Below, piece after piece: positions 11,096 to 21,891 of a DNA stretch of 64,000 nt (positions are counted from its first letter, which is position 1; the number at the start of each line of letters is the position of its first letter). The notes under the pieces are model-generated. The model was given only the letters and a program-made list of their open reading frames with translations, was not told the origin of the DNA and made no database searches. Source of the DNA: Heloderma charlesbogerti (Eukaryota; Chordata; Lepidosauria; Squamata; Helodermatidae); assembly GCA_026122225.1 (NCBI GenBank), contig JANEZZ010003061.1, positions 1,302,001 through 1,366,000 on the forward strand, written 5' to 3'. Both the position numbers and the translations under genes were made by a program.

Positions 11096-12400
11096 AATCT
11101 TAAGGTGGAACCGGGGGGAAAAAAGCAACCATCTAATCTGCCTCTGGTTTAAGGCACGGGCTGTCTGAAGATGTTCCAGGTTGTGGAGGTCGGTTCTAAC
11201 TTCGACTGGGTGCTGTGTCCCCTCCAGCAGATGACGCCAGGTCTCCAAAGCGGACTTGATGGCCAACAGCTCCTTCTCCCAGATGGTATAATTCCTCTCA
11301 GACATGTTCAGCTTCCTGGAGTAGTAGGCGCAGGGTTGCAAACCTCCACCCGCCCGATCTGGCTGAAAAAGTACCCCCACCGCAAAGTCAGAGGCATCAG
11401 TTTGCACTACAAAAGGCTTCCTCGGGTCAGGATGTAACAGGATCGGCTCAGAACTAAAAAGCTTCTTAAGTTCCTCAAAAGCCTGTTGGGCAGATGCTGT
11501 CCAATGAAAAGGAGATTTCCTGCCCTTAAGGAGGTCCATGAGAGGAGATGTCAGCCGAGCAAAGCTGGGCAGGAATTTTCTGTAAAAATCTGCAAAGCCC
11601 AGAACACGCTGCAAGTCCTTCTTGGTGGATGGAGCCTGTCAGGAGAGGACAGCCTGGACCTTTGCAGGATCCATCCTGATACCATCAGCTAAGATAATGT
11701 AGCCGAGATAGTCCAAAGAGGTTAGGTGAAATGCACATTTCTCCAGCTTGGCATAAATATGGTGCTCGCGGAGGCGCTGGAGGATGGCGGAGACATGGTG
11801 CTGATGGGCATGGGGGTCCTCAGAAAATATAAGTAAACCATCGAGATACACAATGAGGAAAGTGTCCAAATAGTCCCGGAAGATGGCATTCATAAAATGT
11901 GAAAATGGGGGGGGGGGCGCAGGCGAGCCCAAACGGCATCACTAGGTATTCATACGCTCCATACCAGGTGCCAAAAAGGTATTTCATTCATCCGCCTCCC
12001 GGATGCAAATCAGATTGTAGGCACCATGCAGGTCCAACTCGGTGAAAATCTTGGCTCGCCCCAGGCACTCCAGCATCTCTGGTATGAGGGGAAGGGGGTA
12101 CTTGTTGGGGATCGAGACCGAATTCAATGCTCGGAAGTCATGCACCGGGCGGAGTTCTGCCGATTTTTTGTGCACAAAGATGGTAGGGGCGCAGGCGGGG
12201 GAGGAGGAGGGGCGAATGAAGCCATGTCTGAGGTTTGTGTCCAAAAACTCTCGCAGAGCTTGAAGTTCTGGCTCCGACATCGAATACAGCCAGCTGGCAG
12301 GGATGGCTGCCCCAGGAATGAGGTTAATGGCATAGTCAAAAGGGCGGTGAGGGGGGAGCTGGTTGGCCTCCTTCTTGTAGAAAACATCCCGAAAAGCTGC
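11096..12400 (-). pseudogene. Reverse transcriptase and RNase H of chromovirus pol (broken)
   Basis: RT motifs in order: FIRPSSSPACAP, LRPVHDFRALN, NKYPLPLIPEM, FTELDLHGAYN (catalytic Asp of motif A), then a frameshift near 11930-11985, then FLIVYLDGLLIFSED. The last should carry the YxDD active site, but the second Asp codon is GGT (Gly) at 11837-11839. RNase H follows: VQTDASDFAVG, YYSRKLNMSERNY, WEKELLAIK, VRTDLHNLEHL. The active-site change and frameshifts make it non-functional; the product would have copied the element RNA. Confidence 0.9.
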
Positions 12401-12940
12401 ATACTTCTCTGGGAGGATCACGGACGCAAACTCCACTTGCTGAAGCCCCCAAGAAATCTGAGGATTATGCTCAGAGAGCCAGGAAACACCCAGCATGATT
12501 GGGTATTGGGGAACCTTGGCCATGTGAAACTGAATCTGCTCAACGTAGGACTGGGCGCGCAGAGTGAGCGGAGCTGTAATCCAGGTCACCATGCCCGAAG
12601 AAAGAGGATGCCCATCGATGGTCTCCACTGCCAAGGGAGCAGGAAGCGGCAGGGTAGGAATCTTGTGGAAGTGAGCAAATGTTTCATCCATGAAACTGTT
12701 TGTAGCCCCAAAGTCCACTAAAGCTAGAGCCTCCACCTTACCCCACTGGGAGGAGCGGAGGTGAACATGCAAGAGCAGATGGGAGGGTGGGGGGGTTGCG
12801 GAAGGCACCCACCTGGTGGGGAACCGACCCCCACACTGGAGACCCCCAACAGGCTTGGGGGGCAGCCTAGTCAGGCCTGGGGATGAGGAGGAGGAGGAGG
12901 AAGGAGAGGAGGAGGAGGCAGTGGGGCTACGGGTCTGGCG
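12401..12940 (-). pseudogene. Aspartic protease region of chromovirus pol
   Basis: The motif ALVDFGATNSFMDE corresponds to the retropepsin active-site loop ALVDSGAT. Here Ser is replaced by Phe after the catalytic Asp. A downstream PIMLGVSWL segment is the ILG-type flap/hydrophobic motif. The region is preceded by a proline/serine-rich linker encoded by a (GGA)n-type tract (about 12884-12915 on the plus strand). The protease would have cleaved the Gag-Pol precursor. Confidence 0.85.
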
Positions 12941-13808
12941 TGGCAGGTTTTGGTGAAATGTCACAGCTTTCCACATCGAAAGCATCGGCACTCCGTGCTC
13001 TGCCACTTTAGTTCCTCCGGTGGCAGCAGGGCTCAGGTAGCGCCCAGCTGCACAGGGGATGGGGGAGGGGGCAGGAAACATGGGGGAATGGGAGGAGGGA
13101 AATCTTGGCCCCTGACGCCCCGCTGGGTCTGCCGGCGGCCCTCCAGCCGACTATCTATCTGGAGGCACGTCTGGATGAGGTCCTCCAAAGTAGGCAGGCT
13201 AGGTGTACGTGCCAACTCACCCAAGATCTCATCATTCAAACCATCCAAAAACTGAGCCACCAGCATGGCATCATTCCACTGTAAATCCTGCATCAGCAAG
13301 CGAAAAGTTGTTGTGTAGCTGGAAACAGAGCCCTTGCCCTGCCTGAGGTGGCAAATCTCCCAAGAAGAAGTCTGCATACGCAAAGGGTCACCGGAAAATC
13401 TGGCCATCGCTGTCATGAAACCTTGATAGTCCCCGAGCAGGGGGTCATTAGCGAGAAGAAGTCCCGAAGCCCATTTAGCTGCCACGCCTGAAAGTAGGTT
13501 AATGATAAAGCCCACACGAACCTGTTGTCAGGAAATCCTCAGGTCGTAGGCGCATGTACAGCTCCGATTGGGAACGGAAAAACTGAAAAAGTCCTTTCTC
13601 ACCAGAAAACATCTCTGGCAGGGCCACCAGGCACTTGTGGCCAAGGGGAATAGGAGGTGGTGGGGGTTGAACCACAGCTTGCAGACTCTGTACAGCAGTC
13701 GTCAATTGAGCCACTTGATCGTCAGTTGAGCCACTTGATCATCAGTTGAGCCACTTGATCACGAAGAGCCTGGTTCTCTTGCACGAGAGCTTGCACCGCC
13801 CAGTCCAT
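12941..13808 (-). pseudogene. gag of chromovirus copy 1 (broken)
   Basis: The start is taken at the ATG at 13806-13808 (MDWAVQALVQENQALRDQ, a short coiled-coil-like N-terminus), about 60 bp inside the 5' LTR. The capsid-like core carries LPEMFSGEKGLFQFF, LYMRLRPEDF, LSGVAAKWASG and a QFLDGL segment. These resemble the Sushi/RTL gag group. A CCHC zinc knuckle (CFRCGKL-HF-KTC) lies at about 12950-12990, with one glycine codon changed to TGA. A 20-bp triplication near 13701-13760 throws the frame, and another frameshift lies near 13500-13515. Confidence 0.88.
13701..13760. repeat. 20-bp tandem triplication inside gag
   Basis: Three consecutive copies of a 20-bp unit (gtcaattgagccacttgatc and close variants). 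Copy 2 of the element has this segment only once (near 62250-62270). Two extra 20-bp units add 40 bp, which is not a multiple of three and disrupts gag near its N-terminus. Confidence 0.9.
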
Positions 13809-13871
13809 GGTAGCCTCCAGAGGCAGTAGGAGCAGAGAGGAGAAAAAAAACAAGAGGAACAGGGACCAAGC

Positions 13872-14200
13872 TGTCAGGAGTGCCCTAGCTGCCTCTTGCA
13901 GTCCCCTCCAATAGCCAACTCAGGACAAAGACGACAAGGATTCTTTCCAAGGCTTTATTTCTTTATTACTTTATGACTCTTTCAGATACTAATCACTAGT
14001 GACTAAGCAAGGAACAGCACTGGGGAAAGATAGCAGAGTAGCCTAAGCTCCAGGTAAGGCAGTTGGTCCCCATTTGAAGGAGAACCACGGGAGGACTCCG
14101 AACTTATGGGCAATAGAGAGATCCTTCCTCTTTCCGTTGAGTCCTAGGGATGCGACTGTTGTTTGAGTGCCAAACGAGCAGAGCACCTCCTCTCGACACC
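13872..14200 (-). repeat. 5' LTR of chromovirus copy 1, truncated
   Basis: It starts (plus coordinates) with tgtcaggag at 13872 and aligns with 8814-9142 of the 3' LTR with scattered substitutions. It stops after ctctcgacacc, about 225 bp short of the 554-bp full length. L2 sequence follows at once. The outer (5') end of this LTR, where the promoter should begin, is therefore missing. On the minus strand the sequence just inside the LTR reads gcttggtccctgttcc, a candidate primer-binding site whose tRNA I cannot name. Confidence 0.85.
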
Positions 14201-15025
14201 AGCTGCAGCTTCCAAACCGTCTTCAAGGGTAACCCCATGTAGAGTGCATTACAGTAGTCTAGACAACAGGAGACCAGGGAATGTACTACCGATGGGAGCA
14301 GATGATCGGGAAGATAGGGGTGCAGCTGCCGTATCAGATGGAGTTGGTACAATGCTGTCTGGCTCACAGATGACACCTGAGCCTCCATGGACAGCTGGGA
14401 GTCTAAAATGACCCCCAGGATGCGGACCTAGTCTTTGAAGGGTAGCCATACCCCATTCAACACCAGGTCAACATCACCCAACCTACTCTTGTCTCCCACC
14501 AGAAGTACCTCGGTCTTGTCAGGGTTCAGCTTCAGCTTATTCCTCCCAATCCAGACATTCACCGTCTCCAGACAGTTAGACAGGGATTCCATGGCCAACC
14601 CTGGAGAAGATTTGAATGAGAGGTAGAACTGCGTGTCATCTAGATATTGATGACACCGCACCCCAAACCTCCTGATGATAGCCCCCAGCGGCCTCACATA
14701 GATGCTAAATTGCATCGGGGACAGGATGGAATCCTGTGGCGCCCCACACATGAGCGGCCATGGGTCCGACACTTCTTCTCCCAGTGCTACCCTCTGGTAC
14801 CTCCTGGAGAGGAAGGACTGGAACCACCATAATATGGTGTCTGTAATGCCCAACCCCTCCAGGCGGTCCAGGAGGATACCGTGGTGAACAGTATAGAAAG
14901 CTGCTGAGAGGTCGAGGAGAACAAGGAAGGAGCATTCACCCCTAACCAAAGCCCTCCTCATATCATCCACCAAAGCGACCAAGGCCATTTCTGTCCCATG
15001 CCTAGGCCTGAATCCTAACCTCAAA
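14201..15025 (-). mobile_element. L2 LINE ORF2 fragment (upstream half)
   Basis: One open minus-strand frame (15024-14428) encodes an L2-type RT: FRPRHGTEMALV, LLDLSAAFYTVHHGILL (motif A), LMCGAPQDSILSP (motif B), HQYLDDTQFYLS (motif C; most L2s have YADD), and NKLKLNPDKTEVLLVG. A second frame gives LTPxxxDHLLPSVVHSLVS-like and GLPLKTVWKLQLV motifs, then stops at the chromovirus LTR. The remainder of the element continues at 8500-8813. L2 is a CR1/Jockey-group non-LTR retrotransposon mobilised by target-primed reverse transcription. Confidence 0.88.
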
Positions 15026-15148
15026 TTAATATAGTTTATGTATCCATTTTATTATTTTGTAATTATTTTATTATATGGTGTAATTACAAACTGGTAAGGG
15101 AATAAAGTCTTAACAAGACAAGGGAATATAGAGAATAATAGACTGACA

Positions 15149-15236
15149 ATGCAATCCTGTGCATGTCTACTGGGAAGTAAGCCCAACTGAGTTCAATGGG
15201 ACTTACACTCCCAGGTAAGTGTGTATAGGTCTGCAG
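15149..15236. repeat. Palindromic MITE
   Basis: The left arm tgcaatcctgtgcatgtcta and the right arm (ending gtgtataggtctgca) are imperfect reverse complements around a centre gttcaatggg. The inner arms are gggaagtaagccca and gggacttacactccc. It is the best copy of the family also seen at 2188-2266 and 55680-55748. Probably a non-autonomous DNA transposon; no transposase is present. Confidence 0.65.
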
Positions 15237-15295
15237 TTTTAATTATTTATATCCATACTTCACATATTCACTCAATCATTCATGCTTGTCATTTA

Positions 15296-15480
15296 TTATA
15301 TTTCTATACTGCCCCATAGCCGAAGCTCTCTGGGCGATTCACAAAAATTAAAAGCCATTAAAATACATTATAGAAAATACAAGAAAACATTTACGTAAAG
15401 ACATAGAAACAGATAGCACACACAACAGACAACAAATATCTAAAAAACAATTTTTAAACAGTCAGCCAAGGATGATCAAA
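15296..15480 (-). mobile_element. L2 LINE 3' UTR/tail
   Basis: The plus strand reads tttattatatttctatactg-cccc-atagccgaagctctctgggcgattcacaaaaattaaaa. This is the reverse complement of the common L2 3' end (cgcccagagagctttggctat...cggtatagaaatataataaa). Related tails are at 19798-19850, 23309-23420, 46829-46930 and 58984-59110. Confidence 0.75.
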
Positions 15481-17552
15481 TATAATGTACATGGCCCACG
15501 TCTTAGTCCTCACAAAATAAAACTAATACAAAACAGGAACAAGTAGTATGTAGATTCAAAGGAATATTCAAATTGAAAGACAAGGCTAATTCTATAAATG
15601 TTAGAATGCCCCAATTCTTAAACATAAAATCCAGCTGTTACTCGGAACTACTCCGGAACAACTCAAGATCAACCAATGTTTGTTTGGTTATTGTTCCCAG
15701 CAATTCTAGATGAAACCTGAAACTATTACATCACCTGGCAGAACGTATTTCAGAATGTCTGTAGCCCTCTCCCTATTTTCTTTTAAGACTCTAACCATGC
15801 AGACTTCATGACTTCAAGGTTGTCAGCTTTTTCCTTTTCTTTTTTCCCCTCCTCTCTCCCATCTCCTGCCCCAACCTGCTTTCGGTAACAATCTTACCTT
15901 ATGAGGAGATCTGGAGATCTTGAAAGCTTGGACATCTTTAGAGAGCTTTGAGCTGGCCTCATCAAGGTATTACCCTAATATGGATTTTAGATTTTTTAAG
16001 ATTCACTTACAAGAATGTTTACATATTTTGTTCCTTTCTACTGTTATTTCTTGGCATTTCCTTCGAACTGATAAAAACAGGATTTAATCAGCAAAATCTC
16101 TTAAGAAGCAAATGTATAATATTATTTTTGAGGTTCTTGAAACAACTCTAATCTGTGGAAAAGTAGTAGGTTACAAAAATGTTCTTGTCTTGGGGTATAG
16201 TTCTACGTTCTATCAGGTATACAAAGGTATATTTCTACCTTCATACAACCTCATCTCACAGGTTGTTTTTTGTACCTGTGCATAGTTTGTCTTAATTATG
16301 TATGTTTATAATCAGTGACAAAAGGAATAAAAATTCCTTCTGAAATTAATAAATGTTGAGTTACATCTTTGAACTGTGTGCTTTTCTGCTAAAGTAACCT
16401 GCTTGGATTTTAGCTTTGATGTCTGCCAGATGCATTCTGTAAGCATCTAAGAACAGTTTAAATAGCACAGCAAATAGTGAAAGTGGTTAACAAATGTTTT
16501 GCTGAGGCTGTAGATTACAGTTGTAGATAGTTCATCATTTCACGTGTTGACTTCCTCCATTAATTTAAATATTCGCATAACATACTCAGTGACCAGGACT
16601 TAATAATCAGCTTTCATGTCCTTGATGTTGAAATATATATCTTCTGAGAGTACCTTCTCCTCTGAGTTGAGTTGCTGGAAGTGCTGTTTGGGTCTGTTTC
16701 CTTCAAAGTTTAGTTTATTTCATTATTTCACAGGTCTTTTCTTATTCCCTGCTGCCATTTTTACCTCAGCTACTTGTTGTTTTCTATAGTCTTATGTCTC
16801 TGGTCTTCCCTTCGATATTCAGTTTCACTTTTAGCTAGGATTTACTAAACCCCATCATTTGCACTAGCTTCCTGTTGCTTCACATTTTATTTTCTCTTTT
16901 TATCTGGCAGCATGCATTTCATCTGACATTTTATTTGACAGCTTTTTCTCCATTCAGCATCTTGTCCTGTTTAGGATGGCTTCCGACTACTGTTTTTATT
17001 TCCTTGTGTCTTTCTGATGGCTGTTTGTTTAGGCTTTTCTTGATCTGTATTTCCTTTCCTTTCAGCTAGGGTTGCCTCTAATCACTTCCTTTAATCATTC
17101 TCCTTTCACTCCATATATCCAGATTCACACTTGTCCTTATCAATAAATGGATATTGTTCTAACTGACCTATTTGAGCTACCATAAATCTTTGGATCTTAG
17201 CACAGATTGATGTTCCGCTGTTAACAGAAGCATCACCAAATCTATACTCATACTGGTACTATTTTTGAAAAATGAAACTGATATAATTTCTAGTCCCTCT
17301 AGTCCTCATTTTTTCCAGATTACATTCTTACGTCAAAGTTCGTGTTTCTTTTTGTTCCATTCATTTGGGCAAGACTTCCAATTTCAGATGGAAAACTTCT
17401 ACCTTCTATAGCTTCCTTGACACTGCTCATTAAGCAAGTGGGCATCTTCTTGGACTTGATGATCCCTTCCCTAATTTCTGGTATACATTCCAGCTGAGTT
17501 TGTATTACTATAGTTTTCAATAAACTCCAAGTATTTTGGGGAAAAAACTGTT
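15481..17552. other. No gene or clear repeat recognised
   Basis: AT-rich sequence with a pyrimidine-rich patch near 15825-15870. The minus-strand open frame at 17320-17562 runs partly into the adjacent SINE tail and shows no recognisable domain. No splice-bounded conserved exon was found. Confidence 0.4.
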
Positions 17553-17805
17553 CTTCATTCATTCATTCATTTCATTTATATCCCGCCTTTTTTCCTCCTT
17601 AAGGAACCCAAGGCGGCGTACATTCTCCTCCTCCTCCTCCTCCTCCATTTTATCCTCACAACAATAACACTGTGAGGTGGGTTTGGCTGAGAGTCTGTGA
17701 TTGGCCCAAAGTCACCCAGTGAGCTTCCATGGCCAAGTGGGGACTAGAACCCGGATCTCCCGACTCCCAGTCCAACACTCTAGCCACTACACCACACTGG
17801 CTCTC
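17553..17805 (-). mobile_element. CORE/MIR-like tRNA-derived SINE (copy 2, best preserved)
   Basis: On the minus strand it starts gagccagtgtggtgtagtgg. An RNA polymerase III A box, TGGTGTAGTGG, lies at 17784-17794, and a B box, GGTTCTAGTCC, at 17741-17751 (consensus GGTTCGANTCC). The body carries the CORE-like block gtgactttgggcca, then cctcaca...gttgtgaggataaaatgg. A ctc/gag triplet run (17624-17645) precedes the 3' segment gccttgggttccttaagg...gcgggatataaatga, and an (attc)n run at 17559-17570 follows. The tRNA head plus CORE arrangement is that of the MIR-related SINE superfamily. Confidence 0.85.
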
Positions 17806-18320
17806 TTGAATCTCCCTTTCAAATTTCTTTTAACCAGTCCTCTAATTGTTGAGAAGTTTCCTCTTTGAAGGCAAATATTATTTTCTTGGGACTTCCATGG
17901 CAATTTCCCAAGTATATATCTGCTGAATTTGATAGCTCTCTGATAATTTTTCCAAACTATTCAACTATGCTTACATCTCACACTAGTTCCCTGGAGCTGC
18001 CCTGTCCCCCCCAAGTTGCTACTGCCGCATTTCAATGACACAGTGAATTTCCACTGGAAATTCACTCTGCCCTTGGGCTTCCAGGAATGCACTTATGCAG
18101 TAAAACAAGGCATGTGTTCCCCATGTGGCTTAAATTAAAAATGAGGCCTTTTTTTGCTGCTGCTGAATTGCTGCCAAATTTCAGTGGCAGTTGGGCATCA
18201 GCATCAATTTCAGTGGTAGGGGGCTGGCCACAATGGGTTCCGGGGGTGGGAAATTGGCCCTTAGACCCACTGAAGTTGCCCATCCCTGATTTAGGATATC
18301 TAGAAATGTGATGGCCCAAC

Positions 18321-18323
<3 letters not shown>

Positions 18324-18365
<42 letters not shown>
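18324..18365. repeat. (AC)n microsatellite
   Basis: About 21 uninterrupted AC dinucleotides. The 'MCVCVC' frames that cross it are artefacts of the repeat. Confidence 0.97.
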
Positions 18366-18368
<3 letters not shown>

Positions 18369-18763
18369 ATGTTATAGTAGCTGAAAAATCATCCATTAAT
18401 ACAATATTTTCCCCTTGGAATGTGTCCTGGATTTCTTTCTCCATCTCAAGATCACTGCCAGCAGTTTGGTCATGGGAATGGCAGCATGCCCCCAGGAATA
18501 AACTATTTTTCAGGCCTGGGGTTACCAGGCTATCATGTCCTACTCTACACTCATTTTGAAGTTTTACACCATCCCCATTTGGATTATATAGAGGATTTAG
18601 ACTTACATCTCCAAGTGCATCAATAATATTTCTGCTTGGATGCTTCATCACCCCCTCAAGCTCAATTATGTCCAAGAGCAAACTTCTCATCTTTCCTCCC
18701 AAGCTCTCCTCTCCTTGTCCACTGTCCTTAACAATTGACAATGTCACCATTCACCCTGTTGGA

Positions 18764-18793
18764 TGTGTGTGTGTGTGTGTGCGCGTGCGCGCG
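18764..18793. repeat. (TG)n with alternating GC continuation
   Basis: A run of TG dinucleotides passes directly into gcgcgtgcgcgcg. About 30 bp of strict purine-pyrimidine alternation has the potential to adopt Z-DNA. Confidence 0.9.
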
Positions 18794-19339
18794 GTCAGTC
18801 TGTAATGAGAGCAATCCTGAATTGGAGAGTCCTGTCATCACAGGAGCTGTTGAAGACCAGGCAGCCTCTAAGAACCTGCTGGCCATCCTCCCATGAGTCA
18901 GGAGATTGTCCAAGGTTGAAGGTGTGGTGGCCTACTGCTCCATCAGGATACAACTCAATGGAGCCAGTGAGGAGTGAAGTGTTTGAGCAACTTTACTAAA
19001 GTCTACCACCTGAAGTGCTTTCTCCCACAGGAAAACACAAAGCCTGTTCCATCTGGTCTGCCTGCTCAAGATGAGACAAGATGCCTACAGGATTTGATCA
19101 GCTGGCTCTCTCCCAAACAAAGGAGATAAAGATCATGATTGTTCAGGGACAATTACTGGGTTCTGCAAGAACAGTGCTTGCAGAAAAAGGATGGTCTCAG
19201 AGCCACAGGCCCAAAGAGGCCACCACAAAAGATGAACTACAGAAGCACCAATAACAAATAAAAATACAACCAACAGTGTAGATAGACGGAGAAGACAAAA
19301 AGTATTAATGAACAAAGGGGAAAAGGGTTAGAAAATCCC

Positions 19340-19790
19340 TTCTGGACAGCAATAACCTGGCCACAGTTACCCATGCTCTGGAAACTTCCTGGCTAGATAC
19401 TGTTCTGCATGTGGGTCTACCTTTGAAGACTATCAACTGCTGTCAGTCCAAAATACAGCTGCTATTGGTGAGATACAGTTAGGCTGCTAATTGGAATGGG
19501 GATTGTATCTCACCAATACTTAAATGGCTGCACTGGCTCCAAGTCTATTTCCAGGCACAATTCAAAATGCATTTACTTTTAAAGCCCCGTACAGCTTAGA
19601 ACTATCTGAAGGATTGCTTACCAACACATCAGACTGCCTGTACAGACTGAGACCCTCATGGGGATGGTAACAAGAAGGCCTTCTCAGTGCTTGTGGAATG
19701 CCCACCCCATGGGTTTGCCTGGTATCTACTTTGTTATCTTTTTAGTGTCAGGAAAAATCCTTTTCATTTACTGAGGCTTTTTCATTAATT
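19340..19790 (+). mobile_element. Decayed L2 LINE 3' coding fragment
   Basis: The plus strand contains, across frames, the L2 C-terminal order: ctgcattggctccaagtct-like (LHWLQV), caattcaaaatgcatttactt (QFKxxL), a tacagctta..ctatctgaagga block (YxLxxYLKD), then ggccttctcagtgcttgtgg (RAFSVLV). This is the same arrangement as the L2 copy at 43013-43738. Heavily mutated. A reverse-oriented L2 tail (ttcctataccgcccaatagcc) follows at 19798-19850. Confidence 0.7.
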
Positions 19791-20199
19791 CTTGTTTTTA
19801 TTTTATTTATTTCATTCCTATACCGCCCAATAGCCAAAGTTTTATTTTATTTGTGTGTGTTTGTAAAGTTGCCCTGATAAATGCTTTTTTTTTTAAAAAA
19901 AAGGGAAGATAAAAATCTTTCATTAAAAACAAAACACCCCTGCACCACGCATACACACATACATACGCACAACATTCCAAAAAGTTAGAATGACCAGAAA
20001 TACCACTCCTGTGCTTACAATGAAGATTTTACATCATATTTGTGAGGTTTTCTGATCAATCAAGAATGGTGTTGCAAATATCCAAGAATACCATAGCTTC
20101 CATCTTGCTTAAAGAGGAAAGTCTCAGGTTATTTTAATTCTTGTGACGGCTTCCAGAAGAAGAGGTTATTTATGAAGTGACTATATCTTAAAGCAGATA

Positions 20200-20320
20200 A
20201 CATGTTCAAATGTTCTTCAAGGATAGCCTCAAGTGGAACATATTACCGTAGTTCAAACAGGAGGTTATAAAAGCATAGATAAGTGTGGTGACACCTGCAT
20301 CTGAGAGAAGGTGATAATCT
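20200..20320 (-). mobile_element. Old L2-like fragment, antisense
   Basis: The plus strand shows aaggatagcctcaagtggaa..attaccgtagttcaaacaggaggttataaaagcatagat. This is a weak copy of the antisense L2 block gcctatgtagagtgcattacagtagtct that is clear near 14230-14260 and 59640-59680. Assignment rests on this block alone. Confidence 0.45.
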
Positions 20321-20858
20321 CTAGATTCACAAAATAACATCTGTATTAGCCATAGGTGATAAACTGAATATTTTGTGAGCAGGTTATATTCAGTCCTTCC
20401 TATATCCTAAATACATAAATAAATAGTTTTTATTTCTTTGAGTATAATGAAAAATTCAATAATGTTTTAGAGCTGAGCTGTTGGTACTTGTAAATTCTTT
20501 AAATTAGAGCTTAGACCACAAGAAGGTGTTTTAGGGCAGGCTGTGTGCCCAGTGGCAGCTCTAAAAAACCTCTTTTGTTAAATTCCTGGGAGCCACAAGA
20601 GGTATGACACTTCCCAGTAAACCAGGAGTTCTGGTGAGAGATATGTTTACTGACCTAAGATAGAACAACTGAAGCAGCATACATTTGGCAAAACTTAGCA
20701 TTTAACTCCTACAACCATCATCTAAAGACAGTATTCCAGTACTTTCTTAGCACGTGATTATATTAGGCTTGATTACATAATATGTTCGGTTTCATAACCT
20801 TTACAGATGTTGCTCTGTTTCGCAGTTGCCCTTGTAAAGCCTGTCTGTCATCTCCACC

Positions 20859-21000
20859 CCGATTTATTGATTTATTTATAATATTTTTACCCTGTTCTTC
20901 AGCCAAGAAAAGTTCTTCAAAGCAGTTTACAAAGATCAATAAAAAGGCAGTCCCTGCCATCAGGCTTACAACCTAAAAGACACAACAAAAAAGAAAAAGG
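20859..21000 (-). repeat. LINE/SINE-tail-like interspersed repeat
   Basis: The plus strand runs gatttattgatttatttata, then ctgttcttcagccaagaaaa, caaagcagtttacaaagatcaa, and ends in ctaaaagacacaacaaaaaa. This resembles the antisense 3' ends of L2-like repeats (cttcagcc...cggcttacaaagat). The exact family is not determinable by eye. Confidence 0.45.
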
Positions 21001-21780
21001 GACTGCGGGCGGCGGGGGGCAGGGAGGAAAAAAGCAAACGCAGGCACTAGTTCTTAGTTACAAGATGGCACCAGCACACTCAAAGCAGATGGACCTGCTG
21101 CTGTGTGCTGCCCCATACTTCAGACAGTAGGGGAACCATCAACAGAATTTCTTATACTGATTAGTAAAGTGTAGCAGTTGGATAAGACAGAACTTATTTC
21201 ACACGCAGTGAATTCTAGATGAATGACGGTTGCTTCTAGATGCCAGAGACAAACTCTAAGAAATGTATATTCTGCATTAGGCTTATCTCTTATATTTATA
21301 GCACTTAAGATACGTTCAGCATTGTACAAAAATTTAAACACAAATAATCCCTGTCCAAAAAGACAAGGCACAAGAAGAAAAGTGAGTAGATGAACAACAG
21401 GAAATCAGTGTATCAAAAATCATCAAAATTGTATTTAATTTGCAAAGGGGGGAAATTAATCTGTTAAAAATATGTAATGTTAATACTAATGTGCTACCTA
21501 TCTACCAATTCAGTGCAAAGTTACTTGCTTCTGAAGTCCAAACTATATGATTAGAATTACACACACACACACACACACACAAAATGTGTTTTGCATAACG
21601 TATTCTGCTTCTGTGATTCAGCTTTTTTACTGAATTATTGGGCAAGATCTGAAAGAAAGGGTTTGTAGATTGGAGACTATCAGACCAGTGGATATTTGCC
21701 ATGGAAGCAGAGGCAAGGAACTGTGCAAGGTTGACCATTTTGGCTTGTCAGACACTGCCATAAAGACTAGCTAGAACAGC

Positions 21781-21891
21781 CTTCCCCCACCTGGTGCCCT
21801 CCAGATCTGTTGGACTACATACAACTCCCATCAACCCCAGCCAGCATACCCATTGGGCACTGTAGTCCAACACATCTGGAAGCTACCATGT
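21781..21891. repeat. Hairpin MITE
   Basis: The left arm ggtgccctccagatctgttggactaca is closely matched by the reverse complement of the right arm (tgtagtccaacacatctgga...agctacc). Between them lies ctcccatcaaccccagccag. An inverted repeat of ~35-40 bp arms without coding capacity is typical of a short non-autonomous DNA transposon. The target duplication is not clear. Confidence 0.6.

Larger units (their letters stand above)
8814..14200 (-). mobile_element. Chromodomain Ty3/gypsy LTR retrotransposon (chromovirus), copy 1
   Basis: A complete-order but broken LTR retrotransposon in minus orientation: 5' LTR (13872-14200, truncated), gag with CCHC knuckle, aspartic protease, reverse transcriptase, RNase H, integrase, chromodomain, 3' LTR (8814-9367). 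The LTR begins TGTCAGGG and ends CTGACA. Domain order and the C-terminal chromodomain identify a chromovirus; the gag resembles the Sushi/RTL-related vertebrate group. It sits inside an L2 LINE. Multiple stops and frameshifts and a changed RT active site make it inactive. A second copy of the same family is at 61589-64000. Confidence 0.93.

Noticed and set aside
12026..12721. 231-residue plus-strand open frame
   Set aside because: It is the antisense shadow of the chromovirus protease/RT region, which has clear motifs on the minus strand.
17320..17562. 80-residue minus-strand open frame
   Set aside because: Starts in the (attc)n end of a SINE and has no recognisable domain or splice context.
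17741..17794. Possible tRNA gene
   Set aside because: The A and B boxes belong to the head of a CORE/MIR-like SINE. No cloverleaf with acceptor stem and anticodon loop can be formed.
18181..18363. Open frames translating to CVCVCV / HTHTHT
   Set aside because: They are translations of the (AC)n microsatellite at 18324-18365, not genes.
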